Positions 23,670 to 35,710 are shown, counted from the first letter of the stretch. The stretch is 64,000 bases of DNA from Lithospermum erythrorhizon (GCA_019722365.1 JADFUC010000776.1:248001-312000); one strand, 5' to 3'. A program made the numbers and translations. Notes: a model not told the origin generated them from the sequence alone.

Positions 23670-25000
23670 CTTTCAGCGGATTAATTTTCGATCTACGCTT
23701 TCAATAGTCGACGTGCGTCGTGTGCGTGACCATGATCGCGTAGTAATCCCCTTGATACTTAACTCGTCCCTCCGATTCGGAGGGGATTTTATTTTGTGGG
23801 GTTTAGGAAGTATCCTTTTATCCTCGATTGGGCGTGGGTCTTCCACTTTGGTGCCGCTTAAGGGTGTATCTGACCGAGCTCTCACGGAATTTACGGGCGC
23901 CTCCCGTCACAAGGGGATGCTGCCGCATTTTTACGAAAGTTTCACCCTCCTTGGGCTTTTGGAGGCGGTCCCAGGCTTCGATCCTTTTGGAGATTTCTTA
24001 TGTAGTTAAATCTCTTCCCTTAAGAGCCACTCGCTTTAAGTGAATATTCACCGAGGAAAGAAGCTTGGCAACATTATCTTGAATGACGAGGTTTAGATAA
24101 CTCATTTTTTGGTGTTAGGTGGTTTCTGACACCAATTTCTCCCTTGAAGGACAGTATCTTAATACATCCAGAAACTTGAATCATTGTCATTTTTTAGTTG
24201 GCCGTCGGGATATTGGTTGCAGCATAACCCCAAAAATCTGGTGGCGAGAAGCACCAATATGCCGGATTTTTATTTGTATTTCCGTAAAGGGTTCTCTACC
24301 GTCACTTATCGGCCCTTATGGAAGCCCCAAACTTTTCCGCCAAACGAGATCACTTATATGCGCGGCGATCGATGGAATGGAATGTGACTTGTGGAATTTC
24401 ATAGCTATCCGGACGAAGCTACTTGGGAATGTGCTTACTTTGCGTATACTTAAATGCATCTTGCCCAAAAGATAGTTAGAATCAAAGATTTAAGATGATT
24501 GCCGGTCTCCAAATCCATTTGAAAGTTTTGAATTTGAAAGATTTAGATCCACTTGGCGTGGCGATTCATGATCGACTAGAAAATGGCGACAAGATGCATT
24601 AAGCCCATTCCTCGACCGGGGGGTGATCTTTGAGCGATGTCTGAGGATTAAATCCATTTGTTTTGTAAGCTGACATTGCTACTATTGCCCCGTAGCGTCA
24701 CGGGCGAGCCTTGGCGGAATGCCGATGGTACGCTTCAAATCTGGCTGGCGTGAGTCTTTGCTTGAGAGGACCTTTCATAACTCTGATCGGAGTTTTCTTG
24801 TCGCTGGTCGGTTTTCCCTAATAGGGGACCTTTCGGGAGTACTGTCCGAGGTTAAATCATAACCGGATCGATAGTTCGATCTCTCGGTGTGTGAGTTGTC
24901 GAATTTGCATTGTCTGACAGGTACTTGGTATAATTTTAAGCGCCGAGGCGGTGAATTCTTGTGGCTAGATTCATCATCGGAGCGACGATGGTTAATAGGG
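23670..25000 (-). pseudogene. Probable gag remnant of the gypsy element
   Basis: The position between protease and the 5' LTR implies gag. A minus frame at 23885-23673 contains EDKRILPKPHKIKSPPNRRD, similar in character to the linker before the zinc knuckle of plant gypsy gag. No intact zinc knuckle or capsid fold is readable, and stops are frequent. Confidence 0.45.
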
Positions 25001-25191
25001 ACCTTTGATTTGCCGGTGTCCTTTTGATAGTGTCATTTCAGATATGCTTTTAGACGACTTTAAACAGTGCGATGAAGGGGGATTAATGTTCATGGCCGAT
25101 TGATGTGGCGGAATTTTGGTGAGGCGCTTCTTGGGTTTAGAGGGGGCGGAGTCGCCTCTTTCTGCCAGCATTCGTTTCCACTTGAATTCCT

Positions 25192-25950
25192 TGTTGGGGC
25201 GAGGGAATTAAAATGTCGGCCACTCGCCCTTAGAAGTCTCATGCGAGGGCTTTAATTGACCTTTTGGAAGGATTGTCGGGGTATGGTCGCGTCGCCGGCC
25301 GCACTTGATGCACTCACAGGCCTTGGTGCCGACCCATGGTTTGTTAGATAGTTTGGATTCCGTGATGTAGAATGCCGATGTCTTTCGAATGCGCAAGCGC
25401 GTAGAAGTCGATCGGCTGGAATGACAAGTTAGAATTTATAAAGCTAGAAGATTAGACTTTAGTGTTTATGTGTAAAGAAAGGCATTAACTTTAAAGGAAT
25501 AAATGAAGAGGTACTTATAGAGAATGTAAGTCGATTAGTGACGCGTGTCGGCGCCTTAGAAGGGAGACGAAAAACTACCGTTAATATATCGTAATATTCT
25601 ATTGAAATTTCAGCATATTAAGCGCGATAGAAAAGCTATTATAATATTAGTAAAAATGTGGTAAATGACGATTCACTAAACTTTTTATTAATTAATAATG
25701 ATCTTTTAATAATAAAAAATGTAAATCTACATTTCTAGTACTTTCCGACACTTTTGGACCATCAACCATTCATTTTCTTGGTTTATCCGATATCTTACTT
25801 CTCCTAAATTTTCGTTTGGCCTCAATTTTCACATTATCCACGAGCTTCTTTCGGAGTCTCCCCCTTATCTATTATACCTATAAATTGTCTCCCTTATGCC
25901 ATTTTCGTCTAAAGACAATCCCAAATTCTTGTCTTCTTTATAAAACAAGT
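25192..25950 (-). repeat. Right LTR (5' LTR in element orientation) of the gypsy element
   Basis: It begins on the plus strand with 'tgttggggcgaggg' at 25192 and is clearly alignable with the left LTR to about 25645. Minus-strand TATA-like ctctataagtacc lies at about 25518. The right end is uncertain. The sequence after about 25860 starts to look like the promoter of the small ORF at 26085. Confidence 0.65.
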
Positions 25951-26084
25951 ACTGAATAAATTTGTACAATTCAATTAAGTCTCTCTTCCTTCTAGAAACA
26001 AGGGAGGAAAGAGAGAAATCATAGTTTAACTATTGACAAAAAAAATACTAACTTGCATTTCATTATCTAGTTCTTGAAATTAAA

Positions 26085-26246
26085 ATGGTGAAGGGAATGA
26101 GAAAAATGAGTTCATGGGTAGAGGTTGCTCCATCCCTCATCACATATCCACGCAAACCATCAAATAAACCTGAATTGGAACCAATTATTGAAGACAAGAA
26201 TGAAGGTCATGATGATGAATATAATGGCCAAACGTTCTGCTTCTAG
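26085..26246 (+). CDS. Possible small protein of unknown function, 53 aa
   Basis: An ATG at 26085 opens a 54-codon frame ending in TAG at 26246. It reads MVKGMRKMSSWVEVAPSLIT, then YPRKPSNKPELEPIIEDKN and an acidic end. A basic N-terminus, a WVEVAP block and an acidic C-terminus give it a more protein-like composition than other short frames here, and I recall short plant proteins of unknown function with a similar WVEVAPALL block. TATA-like boxes (cctataaat at about 25880, tttataaaa at about 25940) and a pyrimidine-rich leader precede it. The promoter may partly derive from the adjacent gypsy LTR. There is no transcript evidence in the sequence. Confidence 0.45.
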   Translation: MVKGMRKMSSWVEVAPSLITYPRKPSNKPELEPIIEDKNEGHDDEYNGQTFCF

Positions 26247-29200
26247 ATGCTTAAGGATAGAGGTTTATTTCAGCGATGATATATTGCAACGTAGTGTGTT
26301 GCAGTAATTCTATTAGATTAAAGTGTTTGTGATAGCATTGTAAATTATTAGGTTATTGCTCGTCTTATTTTTTCTATACATAATTGTGTACATGTACAGT
26401 CTTTTTGATTGACTATCTAATAATTTACAATTATAACAACGTATAATTAACCAATTTGTGTAATTTGTTATTCTCTTTTTAGATGAAAGTGTGAATGATG
26501 TTTCTATTTTAATTAATAATCCGATTCCTATGATCCATAACGGGCAACATATACACATGTATATTACTTCAAAGATCACATCCACAACAAATTCTTATTT
26601 AACTTCTCTTTAAAATAGTAGTTTTTATTAAGGCAAATTGGTAGAAACCTATGGTTCATTTTATTTTAATACAATTGTATGTAGATGGTACCCATCATAC
26701 CTTTGTTTAACTTTGTTTGGCAAGCTTTATATATGCTGGCATGCTGCAACTTCACTTATCAATTGGGCTGGTCTTCTTACGTGACCACAAAAAACAGATC
26801 GTTTGTCTGGTTAGTTGATAAACGAATCAGGTTCGAATAGATAATTTTATTTGAAATTCGAAATAAGTGGTAATTACCGAACTCAACAAATTAACTTAAC
26901 TTGAATTCGACTCTCGTATATATATATAGCCTGGAATACATTTTGAGGTGAAAATTGTATGGGTGAAAGCCCCAACTCGATTGATTGCTCAACTAGTTCC
27001 TAATCTGGTTGGAGCAAATTATATTGATTGATAACTAAAATTATTGAGGAGTATTGTTCCATTGATAGATAATGAGCTCAAGGTCATATTTCCATTAAGT
27101 TTATCTTACCACCTTATAGTAATAATGTATAATGTTTCATAAGAAAAACATCTTTCTAGCTAGCAAGTAGCAAGGACATTGGTGTTGGACTGTTGGGAGA
27201 TTGACAGGACTCAAACGACGACATCTTCCATAGTTTTTCACAATATTTGCTAGAACCGAAGTACTGTATAATCTTCGATCTACAATAAGTTTATACACTG
27301 ACGATCTACAATAAGTTTATACACTGACGATCTACAATAAGTTTATAATCTTCAAGTGAGTATAGTTTTTGTAAATAGATTTTGGGTATCGGCGGAATTT
27401 GAATTGATTGTTTACTTTTATAATATTCCGGACGTTCTTGGCCAGAGGCATGATAGCTCCATTATTATCGGACGATAATGAAAACTGCCAATTTCGTTAA
27501 GGGATCGAGTAATTACGGTCTTGAATGCCTCCTTAATTGAGCTTGATCGAGCTAACGGCTCAGCCAACGTAATGAGCCATTGGGTAAGGTTTCCATTGTA
27601 TTCTTGAGGCCGCTACGGACGTTCGTGGCAGGATCCATTTATTCGAATATAGCCCAGTAGCGCATATATATACGTATGTAAGCATATAGTACCAGCTTGA
27701 TTTAATGTCCAGCCTCTCGAATAATCAGGAATAATTCAATACCGCCCGATAACTTTGATCGTATCAAATAATCCATGAATAAGCCTTATCAGCAATATGC
27801 GGTCAAATAACATCAGGTATATGTGTCAATGATAAGCTACTAGGCCACTGTTAGAGTCACAGCTAATAAGAGGAAAAAGCGTCGTTTGTTCTTTCCTACG
27901 CAGCCAACGAAAGCCAAATAATCTGACTAAAATGCATACTACCTTGTAGTAGGCAGGGAATCTGGCCATGGCTTGTAGGAGGGGCAATGAAAATCGGAAT
28001 AGAGTCCAACCAAAACAAATCATGTAATCATCTGCGTCATCCAGTATCACAACTTTCCGGATATCTATTTAGCACAAATGCAACGATGCTGACGTCATGA
28101 GTCTCGATATCGCATATATATAACTCGTTTAGTAAAAAGCTATCTGAGAAACTACATCTGTAATATATATGAAAAGTTATAATAAATTTGATATAAATAC
28201 TCACTTTTTATGCTAGAGCAACAACGCCACCTAGATATATTCCAAAGCTCCAATCCTTGCACAAACTCTACCAGGCGTATTGTTGTATTATTAATCATAA
28301 TAACTTTTTTATATTATACATTTTACTTCTTTAATTCCCAAATAAATACCTAATAAAATTCAACAATCCTGATATAATTATCATAGCTCAAAATATATTT
28401 TAGGAGCCGAACCATTCTGCCCAAAATATTTTATGCAGTACAAATCCATTTTTCTCTATTTAAATATATTTCTACTGGAACTTTAACATCGAGAAAATCC
28501 AAAATAAATAGTTAAACCATTTTAAAAATTAAAAGGGTAGTGTGTATCACATACAACTTCAAAGTTACTAGAACATCATCAATTTCATTTTTCAAACTCC
28601 AATTCATCTCCTTTTGATTCAAAAATATGTTTTAGTAATTAAATCACCAAAAATAGTAAAAAAATTCAAATCACTCCAAATTTGTGGTGAAACATGCATG
28701 GGATAGTAAGGGAGATGCGAATTTTCAATCTTTTAATTTTCTCAAAATTTTAGTATTTATTTCATATTTTGCTCATATTATAACCCTTTATGTTCCAAAA
28801 ATCATAATAAATACAAAAGCGACTTCAAAATCACAACTTTCTTTCATGGAGTCAACTCCAACAAATATTATTCAAGAATTTAAAATTATAAAATTTAAAA
28901 TACATTTACTATTTATTCATATTTTTTAACTTTCAATCAATAGATCTACTTGATCGAAAACACAAATCTTAGATTCTTTCTTCAAAAGATTAATATTCAA
29001 GTGTTTAAACATCACCAAAATATTTAGATTAAACATTCAATCTAAAATCAACAAAAGTAAAAAAGTCAACGTTTCATAACTTTAAAAATAATTAGAATCA
29101 AGAGATAATTTTTACCTTAAAATGTTTAGAATGATTGAGAGAGATAGACGAGCTTGTTTTCAACTTCAAAAATGGAGAAAATTTAAGGAAAGGGAGGGGG

Positions 29201-29303
29201 CTTGAGGATTCGGCCATATAGTGTTAAGAATGCCATTATTTTTGTATGATTGTAATTAGAGTTATTATGTACGATGCTTATTACATATTTAGTTTAACTT
29301 CGC
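26247..29303. other. AT-rich intergenic region, no gene recognised
   Basis: Several short frames occur (26313-26585, 27826-28050, 28684-28929), none with family resemblance or codon structure. A stretch at about 27400-28130 is richer in CG dinucleotides and looks like old transposon sequence, but no protein is readable. A small tandem repeat lies at 27276-27345. Confidence 0.5.
27276..27345. repeat. 27-bp tandem repeat, three copies
   Basis: The unit gatctacaataagtttata plus cactgac is repeated head to tail with almost no change; the third copy is partial. It lies in intergenic DNA. Confidence 0.85.
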
Positions 29304-29477
29304 TGATAGAATAATGTGAGATGCATAGGTAGTTACTTTAGTTTCATCCATAGTTTTTTAGGAAAAGTAAAGTATAAATATGTGCATGTTGTTATCGTGT
29401 AAATTATCCTTGAATACATCATTGTAAAATTATCCCATGAAATCTAATTCATAAATAAAGTTACATTATTCTTAGCA
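29304..29477 (+). repeat. 5' LTR of the copia element
   Basis: The left end is either 29304 or 29315 because the first bases differ between copies. The right end is placed just before the primer binding site. It contains 'gtataaatatg' (about 29369) as a likely TATA box and 'attcataaataaag' near its end. Confidence 0.75.
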
Positions 29478-29565
29478 ATTGGTATCGAGCCGAGGTTGGT
29501 AAATTTCATTTATCCATGAGAGGTCACCAAATACAATCCGAAGAAGTTAGATTTGAGTGGGAGCA

Positions 29566-30420
29566 ATGACGATAAACGAAGGAAAGGTAAAAATCGAGAA
29601 ATTTGATGGTGTCGATTCGAGATTGTGCGAAGATGCGGATCGAAGATTACGTACCGAGAAAGAGCTTATGAACCTCTCTGGAAACTAAGCGGAGGAAATG
29701 AAAAGATGAAGGTGGAATGCTTACCGACATACGAAACCCTCGGAGTTATTAGGTGTAGCGTTATCGGGTAATGTTTCTTTTAATATAGCGAAGGAAAAGA
29801 CCATGGCAGGTCTTATGAAAGCTCTCTCTAATATGTATGAGAAGCCATCAGCCTCTAATAAAGTTCATTTAATGAGGCGATTATTCAATTTGTGGATGAC
29901 GGAAGGCGCATCGGTAGCTCAACATCTCAACGAACTTAATTCAGTCACAACGCAATTAAGTTCAGTCGAAATTGAATTTGATGATGAAGTACGTGCATTA
30001 ATACTTTTAATAACCTGCCGGAATAGTTGGAATCTTCGCATTACGGTATTGGTAGCTTCATCGGGAACTAATAAGTTAAAGTTTGATTATTAGTGAAGAA
30101 ATCGATACAAGAGTCGGGTGAATAAATCCAACCTGCTTCGATTTTGCATATGGAGTCGAAAGGAAGAAGTCGACGAGAAAAATTGATAAGTGGAAGATGA
30201 ACTATCGAGGGTAAATCCGGAGATAAGATAATAAAATCAAAGGAATCGATAATTTTTTAAGTTTGAAGATAATTGAGTGCTCGAGCGTGGGAAGACGGAC
30301 ACTACAAAAATCGATTGCAGAATGAGCAGAAAAACCTAAAAGCGGCGGAGGCGAATGTTCTTCTACCTTTAAAGAAAATGATGCGTTGATATGTTAACAG
30401 AAAAAAGGAGAGGAAGAATC
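29566..30420 (+). pseudogene. Gag remnant of the copia element
   Basis: A start at 29566 reads MTINEGKVKIEKFDG. Further on (29803-30093) the frame reads LMKALSNMYEKPSASNKVHL, then MRRLFNLWMTEGASVAQHLN, then EIEFDDEVRALILL. These are copia gag (UBN2-like) motifs. The zinc-knuckle region at about 30277-30330 is recognisable by position only: its cysteines and histidine fall in different frames. Confidence 0.85.
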
Positions 30421-30539
30421 TTGGGGGTTAGACTGCGGGCATCGATCCCATGCCACATCAAAGAAAGAATTCTTTGAGAGGTATGTCCCGGGAAACCTTG
30501 GAAAAGTATACCTTGGTGATGATCAACCTTGTGATATTG

Positions 30540-31720
30540 TTGGTAAAGGTATAGTGAAGATTAAGTTAAACGGGTCAGTTTGGGAGTTGAAGAATGTCAG
30601 ACATATTCCCGACCTAAGAAAGAACTTGATTTCAATAGGACAGTTGGCCAGTGAAGGCTACACTACAAACTTCCAAGGTGATAATTGGAAGATTTCAAAA
30701 GGTGAAAAAGAGTGGTACTCTTTATATGACGGCAGGGTCGTGTTGTTCAATTGCAGTCGCAATGGGGAATGAAAATTCTAATATGTGGCACCAAAGACTA
30801 GGCCACATGAGTGAAAAAGGGATGAAAATTATGCATTCAAATGGGAAACTCCCAGGTCTACAATCCGTTGAGATTGACATGTGCGAGGAATGCATACTTG
30901 GAAAGCAAAAAAGGGTAAGCTTTCAAACAAGCGGTAGAACTCCAAAGAAAGAAAGGTTAGAGCTTATCTACTCTGATGTATGGGGGCCAACAACTACTTC
31001 ATCCATTGGTGGGAAATACTATTTTGTGACTTCGTCGATGTCGCTCGAAAGGTATGGGTTTACTTTATAAAACATAAGTATGAAGTGTTTGAGTTTTTCA
31101 AGAGATGGAAAGCTATGGTTGAAAATGAGTCGAAGATGCGAAGATTAAAAAGTGAGAGCCCGACAATGGTCAATGAATATAGAGACAACACTTTCCAAAA
31201 ATTTATTATGATCAGCGAATCGAGATTGGGCCAGCGGAATCATACGAGTACGCTCGGCCTGATGGTGTAGTTGAGCGTATGAATCCGAGCGTTGGCAGAG
31301 AAAAAGCCGGAAAGCATTATTATATAGTCGGGGTTTACGAAGCGGTTGCAGGCGAGTTGTCCAGCCTTGGCTGACTTACTTGATCAACCGAGGACCATCG
31401 ACACATTTAGAATACAAAATACCAGAAAAGGTATGGAGTGGAAAAGAGATAAATTTGTCTCACTTAAAGGTATTCGGCTGTGTAGCATATGTGCATATTA
31501 GTGATCAAGGCAGAAATAAGCTCGATCCTAAATCAAAGAAATGTACATTCATTGGCTATGGCAGGGATGAGTTTGGTTACCGCATCTGGGATGATGAAAA
31601 TAAAAAGGTGATACGTACTAGAGATGTGATTTTCGACGAAAGAATCATGTACAAAGATAGACACAAAATGATGCTAGTGACTCAGCTCAGAGTGGGCCGA
31701 TGTTTGTAGATTATGTCCCA
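30540..31720 (+). pseudogene. GAG-pre-integrase and integrase remnant of the copia element
   Basis: Frames 30554-30772 and 30651-31070 read NGSVWELKNVRHIPDLRKNL, LISIGQLASEGY, then MWHQRLGHMSEKGMKIM, CEECILGKQKRVSF and ELIYSDVWGP. The H-x-H and C-x-x-C zinc-binding residues and the first catalytic aspartate (YSDVWGP) are visible. After 31050 the core is scrambled by indels. The region 31380-31650 recovers with INRGPSTHLEYKIPEKVW and HLKVFGCVAYVHI. Confidence 0.88.
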
Positions 31721-31929
31721 GACACTACGATGACAAAGTCGATTATTAGAAATCACCGACAAAAGAAGATTACGTTGGACAAGCCCCAGTTCGCCCTGAT
31801 CAACATGATCACAACTAGCCAGTCAGCGCTGTATTAAGAAGGTCTACTCGTCCACATGTGCCAAATAAAAGATATATGGATTATCTTTTATTAACTGATG
31901 AAGAGCCTTTGAATGTTATGATGAAGCAT

Positions 31930-32760
31930 GTCTGACTAGTGATGCTAGCAAGTGGGATCTTGCAATGAAAGATGAGATGCAATCTCTAATTTCAAACCAG
32001 ACATGGGAACTAGTTGAGTTACCCAAAGGTAAAAAGGCACTTCACAACAAATGGGTATATCGAGTTAAAAAGGAACATGATGGTTCCAAGAGGTATAAAG
32101 CTCGATTAGTAGTCAAAGGATTTCAGCAGAAAGAATGAGTTGACTACAATGAAATTTTTGCTCCTATTGTGAAACTTAATACCATCAGAACAGTATTGAG
32201 TATTGTTGTCATTGAAGATCTTCATCTTGAGCAGTTAGACGTGAAAACGGCTTTTCTTCATGGAAATTTAGATGAGGAGATATACATGCATCAACCAGAA
32301 GGTTTCTCAAAAATTGGAAAAGGAAATATGGTATGCAAACTTAAGAAAAGTTTGTATGGCCTAAAACAAGCCTCAAGACAGTGGTACAAAAAGTTTGATA
32401 ACTTTATGCACAAGGAAGATTTTCGAGGAAGTCTGTGGCCCGACTGTATTGTTATATCAAAGGTATCGATCCCTGAGTATATTATTACATTACTTTATGT
32501 AGATGATATGTTAATGCTTGGCTTCAAATATGGATGATATTAAATTTGAAGCATCCAATGTCAAAAGATTTTTTTATATGAAGGACTTAGGTCCAGCAAA
32601 GAAAATTCTTGGAATGCAAATTATAAGAGACAAACATAGAGGGACTTTGCAATTATCTCAATCAGAATATATCAAACGTGTTTTACAAAGATTTAATATG
32701 AGTGACTCGAAGCAGTTAATGCATTGGCAAGTCATTTCGGTGCTCTAGGACCGATCTCCT
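31930..32760 (+). pseudogene. Reverse transcriptase remnant of the copia element
   Basis: The frame reads SDASKWDLAMKDEMQSLISN, then KARLVVKGFQQKE followed by a TGA at about 32137. It resumes as FAPIVKLNTIRTVLSI, LEQLDVKTAFLHGNLDEEIY and KKSLYGLKQASRQWYKKF, and reaches LLYVDDMLMLG. The YVDD catalytic motif is intact. A frameshift near 32515 moves the remainder (MKDLGPAKKILGMQIIRD) into the next frame. Confidence 0.93.
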
Positions 32761-32859
32761 CGAGGCGGAGGAAGATAAAGGTATATGGCTTCTAAGGTGC
32801 CTTATCTTTGACCATTGGAAGTTTGAGTATACTTGTGATGGTTTGCATGCAAGACCCGG

Positions 32860-33330
32860 ATATTGGACATCGGTGGGAGTTATGGAAAATATATGTTAAA
32901 TCCGAGAGGAAAATTTCATTGGGAAGCTGTTAAGTGGATTTTGAGGTATCTGCGAGGTACAATAGATAAATGTTTGTACTTCGGTAATGATGAATTAAAA
33001 ATACAAGGTTATGTTGATCACCGAGACTTTTGGGGTAAGTCAATCATAACGCCACGATTTACATATTCTGATTGGTAATACATCGGTTAGTTGGATAGCC
33101 ATGACTACAAAAGATTGTTTTCTAACTATCAACTACAGAGGCTGAATATGTAGCAATAACTGAAGCTAGTAAAGAAATGATATGGCTTCGAGGTTTGTTA
33201 ACAGAATTAGGATTCAAGCAGGAGAATAATGTTCTATACAGTGATAGCCAGAGTGCGATACACTTGGCAAAGAACTCAGCATTTCATGCTAGAACAAAAA
33301 AACATATTGATTAGCCCGACATCATTTTAT
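32860..33330 (+). pseudogene. RNase H remnant of the copia element
   Basis: Readable pieces are HWEAVKWILRYLRGTIDKCL, then [20 protein letters not shown], then [20 protein letters not shown]. They hold the glutamate (EAEY) and aspartate (DSQSA) motifs of copia RNase H. A block of sequence before 32860 is shortened, and stops separate the pieces. Confidence 0.88.
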
Positions 33331-33527
33331 CCGATCTTTATTAGAAAATGAAGTGTTAACATTGAAATTCAAGAGCTAAGAATGCGGATATGTTGGCAAA
33401 GATAGCCAACTATCGACAAACTAAAGATAATGTTCAACTTTAGTTGGATTGCATGAATAACATACAAGAAAGTCTACTGCATGGAGTAAAATGTGAGGGC
33501 AAATTCAAATCGGTCTTGAGTGGGAGA

Positions 33528-33655
33528 TGAATAATGTGAGATGCATAGGTAGTTACCTCACTTTCATCCATAGTTTTAGGAAAAGTAAAGTATAAATATG
33601 CATGTTGTTATCATTGTAAAATTATTCCAGCAAATCTAATTCATAAATAAAAGAT
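33528..33655 (+). repeat. 3' LTR of the copia element
   Basis: It matches 29304-29477 over most of its length with small indels and lacks a clean right end. A purine-rich 'gagtgggagatga' just upstream is a likely polypurine tract. Confidence 0.75.
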
Positions 33656-34464
33656 TTAAAATTATTTTAAATAATGAGGAGAGAAGAAAGAAAAGGTTTT
33701 GTGGTTTTAAGATTAGGAAGGGGAGAGAGTTTTATTAAATAGAATTTCTTAGGCTTTTGAAGTAGCCCATGAGGTGGCCTTCGTAGTAGGGAGGTGTCGA
33801 AGCCGCGAGATGTAGTTTTTTTCTTAGTAGGAGGAAAATGAGTATCTGTATACAACTTATCGAGATTCGAATTAGGTATACATATTATTGCATTTGTAAT
33901 TAATTTCAACTTTCCCAAAGCAGATCATCTAGGTTTTCACAAAATCCATAAAAATATTAAGGAAATTAATTTAAATTTTGTCTAATATCAAACCCCAAAT
34001 TTGCTAGAAATTGTTTGGACAAAACTATGGAATTTTAACTTACGTACTTACAGGTATAAGTGCTTACCTAGTATTATAACCGTTCAGATCATCTTTTTAA
34101 GTTATTTTTTTATTCAATGGTCAAGTTAAATAATAGGCGAAATACATCTTTTTACTCTTTTTAAAAATTAAAATAACCAAACATGATAGATTATTAAATT
34201 ATGAATTCCACAATTGGGCGGTTTTTAAATATAAAAAATACAATTATATCCTTATAAGTATTCCGCTTACAAAACTTGTGTTACCTCCTAAATAAATCTC
34301 AAAACTATGATAATTAACTTTAACTAACACTATTCCATCAATTGCATGAATAAAATAAACAATTCAAAGAGTGTTAATGTGTGTTTTGAGCTCACCCTAA
34401 TGCCCTAAAGCTAGTATAAGTAAAAAAGCTTCGAAAAAACAGCCTATGAGCAATCTAAAACAAT

Positions 34465-34810
34465 TCACCAATCATCCACTTGTTAGCACCAACCAAACCA
34501 TATTGAGCTAAAAAAAATGTAAATTTATTATAGAAACTAAACACCAACATTAGTAAAACTATTAAAATTAAACAAAAACATCAAAATAGCTAATAAAGTT
34601 TATTTCTTTTTTGTACCTTCTCACCAATCAATCACTTATAACACTACCCAAATCACGAATTGAGCAGAAAAAAAAGCTAATTTTATTGCAAAAATGAACT
34701 CCAAGATTAGCAAAAACAATGAAAATCAAACAAATCATCAAAATTAGCTAATAAAGTGAACTTCTTTTGAGCCTTCTCACCAATCAACCACTTATAACAC
34801 CCCAACACAA
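34465..34810. repeat. 156-bp tandem repeat, about 2.2 copies
   Basis: 'tcaccaatca.cacttataac'-type anchors start at 34465, 34621 and 34777, exactly 156 bp apart. Units share 'attgagc..aaaaaaa', 'attagcaaaa..a.tgaaaat' and tagctaataaagt. Copies are about 80 percent alike by eye. No coding content. Confidence 0.8.
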
Positions 34811-35499
34811 TACCTATGGTTTGGACAAATTTTGGTTATGGTTATGGTTATGATTGAAATTATTTTTTGTGGGTTTTGTTTTGATTGAAGAAGAATGGTT
34901 TTGGTAGAAGATGATTTGATGAAATCAATTTAGAATATTTGGGAGCAGATGTTTGGAAACTAATTGGGGGAGAGAATTAATATGTTACAAAATTGGGAAT
35001 GGAAAGGAAAGCGAAAAATTACTTAAATAACTTTTAGTATCTTAATACCAAGAAAATATTTAGTACTCTAAATCACACTCAAAAACCATTCCAAACATGT
35101 CTAGACTGGCTTGTCGTTTCCATTGTCGTTCTCCTTGGCATGTCCCTCTCAATTTCGTTTGGAATGGGGTAGGCACGTTAGGTTGTAACCTTACGCATTA
35201 AATTCCCTTCCAATATCATAATAAAAACCAATTTTAAAATTTATTAGGATGGAAAGGTAAGCTGACGATGATGATAAGGTCTGTAAGGGTAGTTTGATTT
35301 TTAATTCATTTTTTCTAGCTCTGCTCCTGTACTATATATTTTTTGCGTTTAGCTTCCTAAGTTTTTCTATTTTTTTTTTCAGCCATTTCTATTCCCATTT
35401 TAATAACAAAAACACATTGCTGCATAAATGCACTATTACGTCTTAACACTAAACTAAAGCTTATACTACATTTTACATAATTGAAACCCCACACCTTAT

Positions 35500-35710
35500 T
35501 CTCGACATACCCACCCTACCCCTTCCCTACCCCTTTCCCCCCTAAACTTCATTCACAACCCTACACATTTCTCTACTGACACACCCCACCCCACCCTTAC
35601 CCTCTACTCCCCCCCCACACTTCTACCCCCACCCCACGCCTCTGCCTGCTCCCTTCCTTTCCCCCACTATCCCTGCCTCCCCTCCTCTTCCCCACACCCT
35701 CACTGAAAAC
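35500..35710. repeat. C-rich, pyrimidine-biased tract
   Basis: About 200 bp consist mainly of runs of C broken by A or T (for example ccctaccccttccctacccc), with very few G on the plus strand until about 35640. The minus strand therefore has many closely spaced G runs and could form G-quadruplexes. No ORF of known type crosses it. Confidence 0.7.

Larger units (their letters stand above)
15670..25950 (-). mobile_element. Degenerate Ty3/gypsy LTR retrotransposon, Tat-like
   Basis: LTR-like copies start at 15670 and 25192 and are alignable for about 460 bp (shared 'tttgttagatag.ttggatt', 'gtgtttatgtgtaaagaaa', 'ggaataaatgaag'). Weaker similarity continues to about 16400 and 25950 (shared tttggcctcaa). 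On the minus strand both carry a TATA box (ctctataaatacc at about 16008, ctctataagtacc at about 25518), which sets the orientation. Internal order on the minus strand is gag remnant, protease, reverse transcriptase, RNase H of archaeal type, integrase, tandem repeats, then a plus-strand ORF. An extra archaeal-type RNase H, 3' tandem repeats and an antisense ORF are features of the Tat/Ogre/Retand lineage. All frames are broken and the LTRs are strongly diverged, so the copy is old. Outer ends and target duplication were not found. Confidence 0.85.
29304..33655 (+). mobile_element. Degenerate Ty1/copia LTR retrotransposon
   Basis: Short LTRs of about 130-175 bp lie at 29304-29477 and 33528-33655, sharing aataatgtgagatgcatagg, 'ttcatccatagtttt' and 'aggaaaagtaaagtataaat'. 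A primer binding site 'tggtatcgagcc' at 29480 matches the complement of initiator tRNA-Met with one base missing. Between them, on the plus strand, lie gag, GAG-pre-integrase, integrase, reverse transcriptase and RNase H remnants in copia order. All are broken by stops and frameshifts. Total length is about 4.3 kb. Confidence 0.92.

Noticed and set aside
27276..27345. Short regular repeats considered as a CRISPR array
   Set aside because: The copies are directly adjacent with no spacers, and the genome is a plant.
27826..28050. 74-aa minus frame
   Set aside because: No family resemblance. It lies in likely old transposon sequence with no flanking domains.
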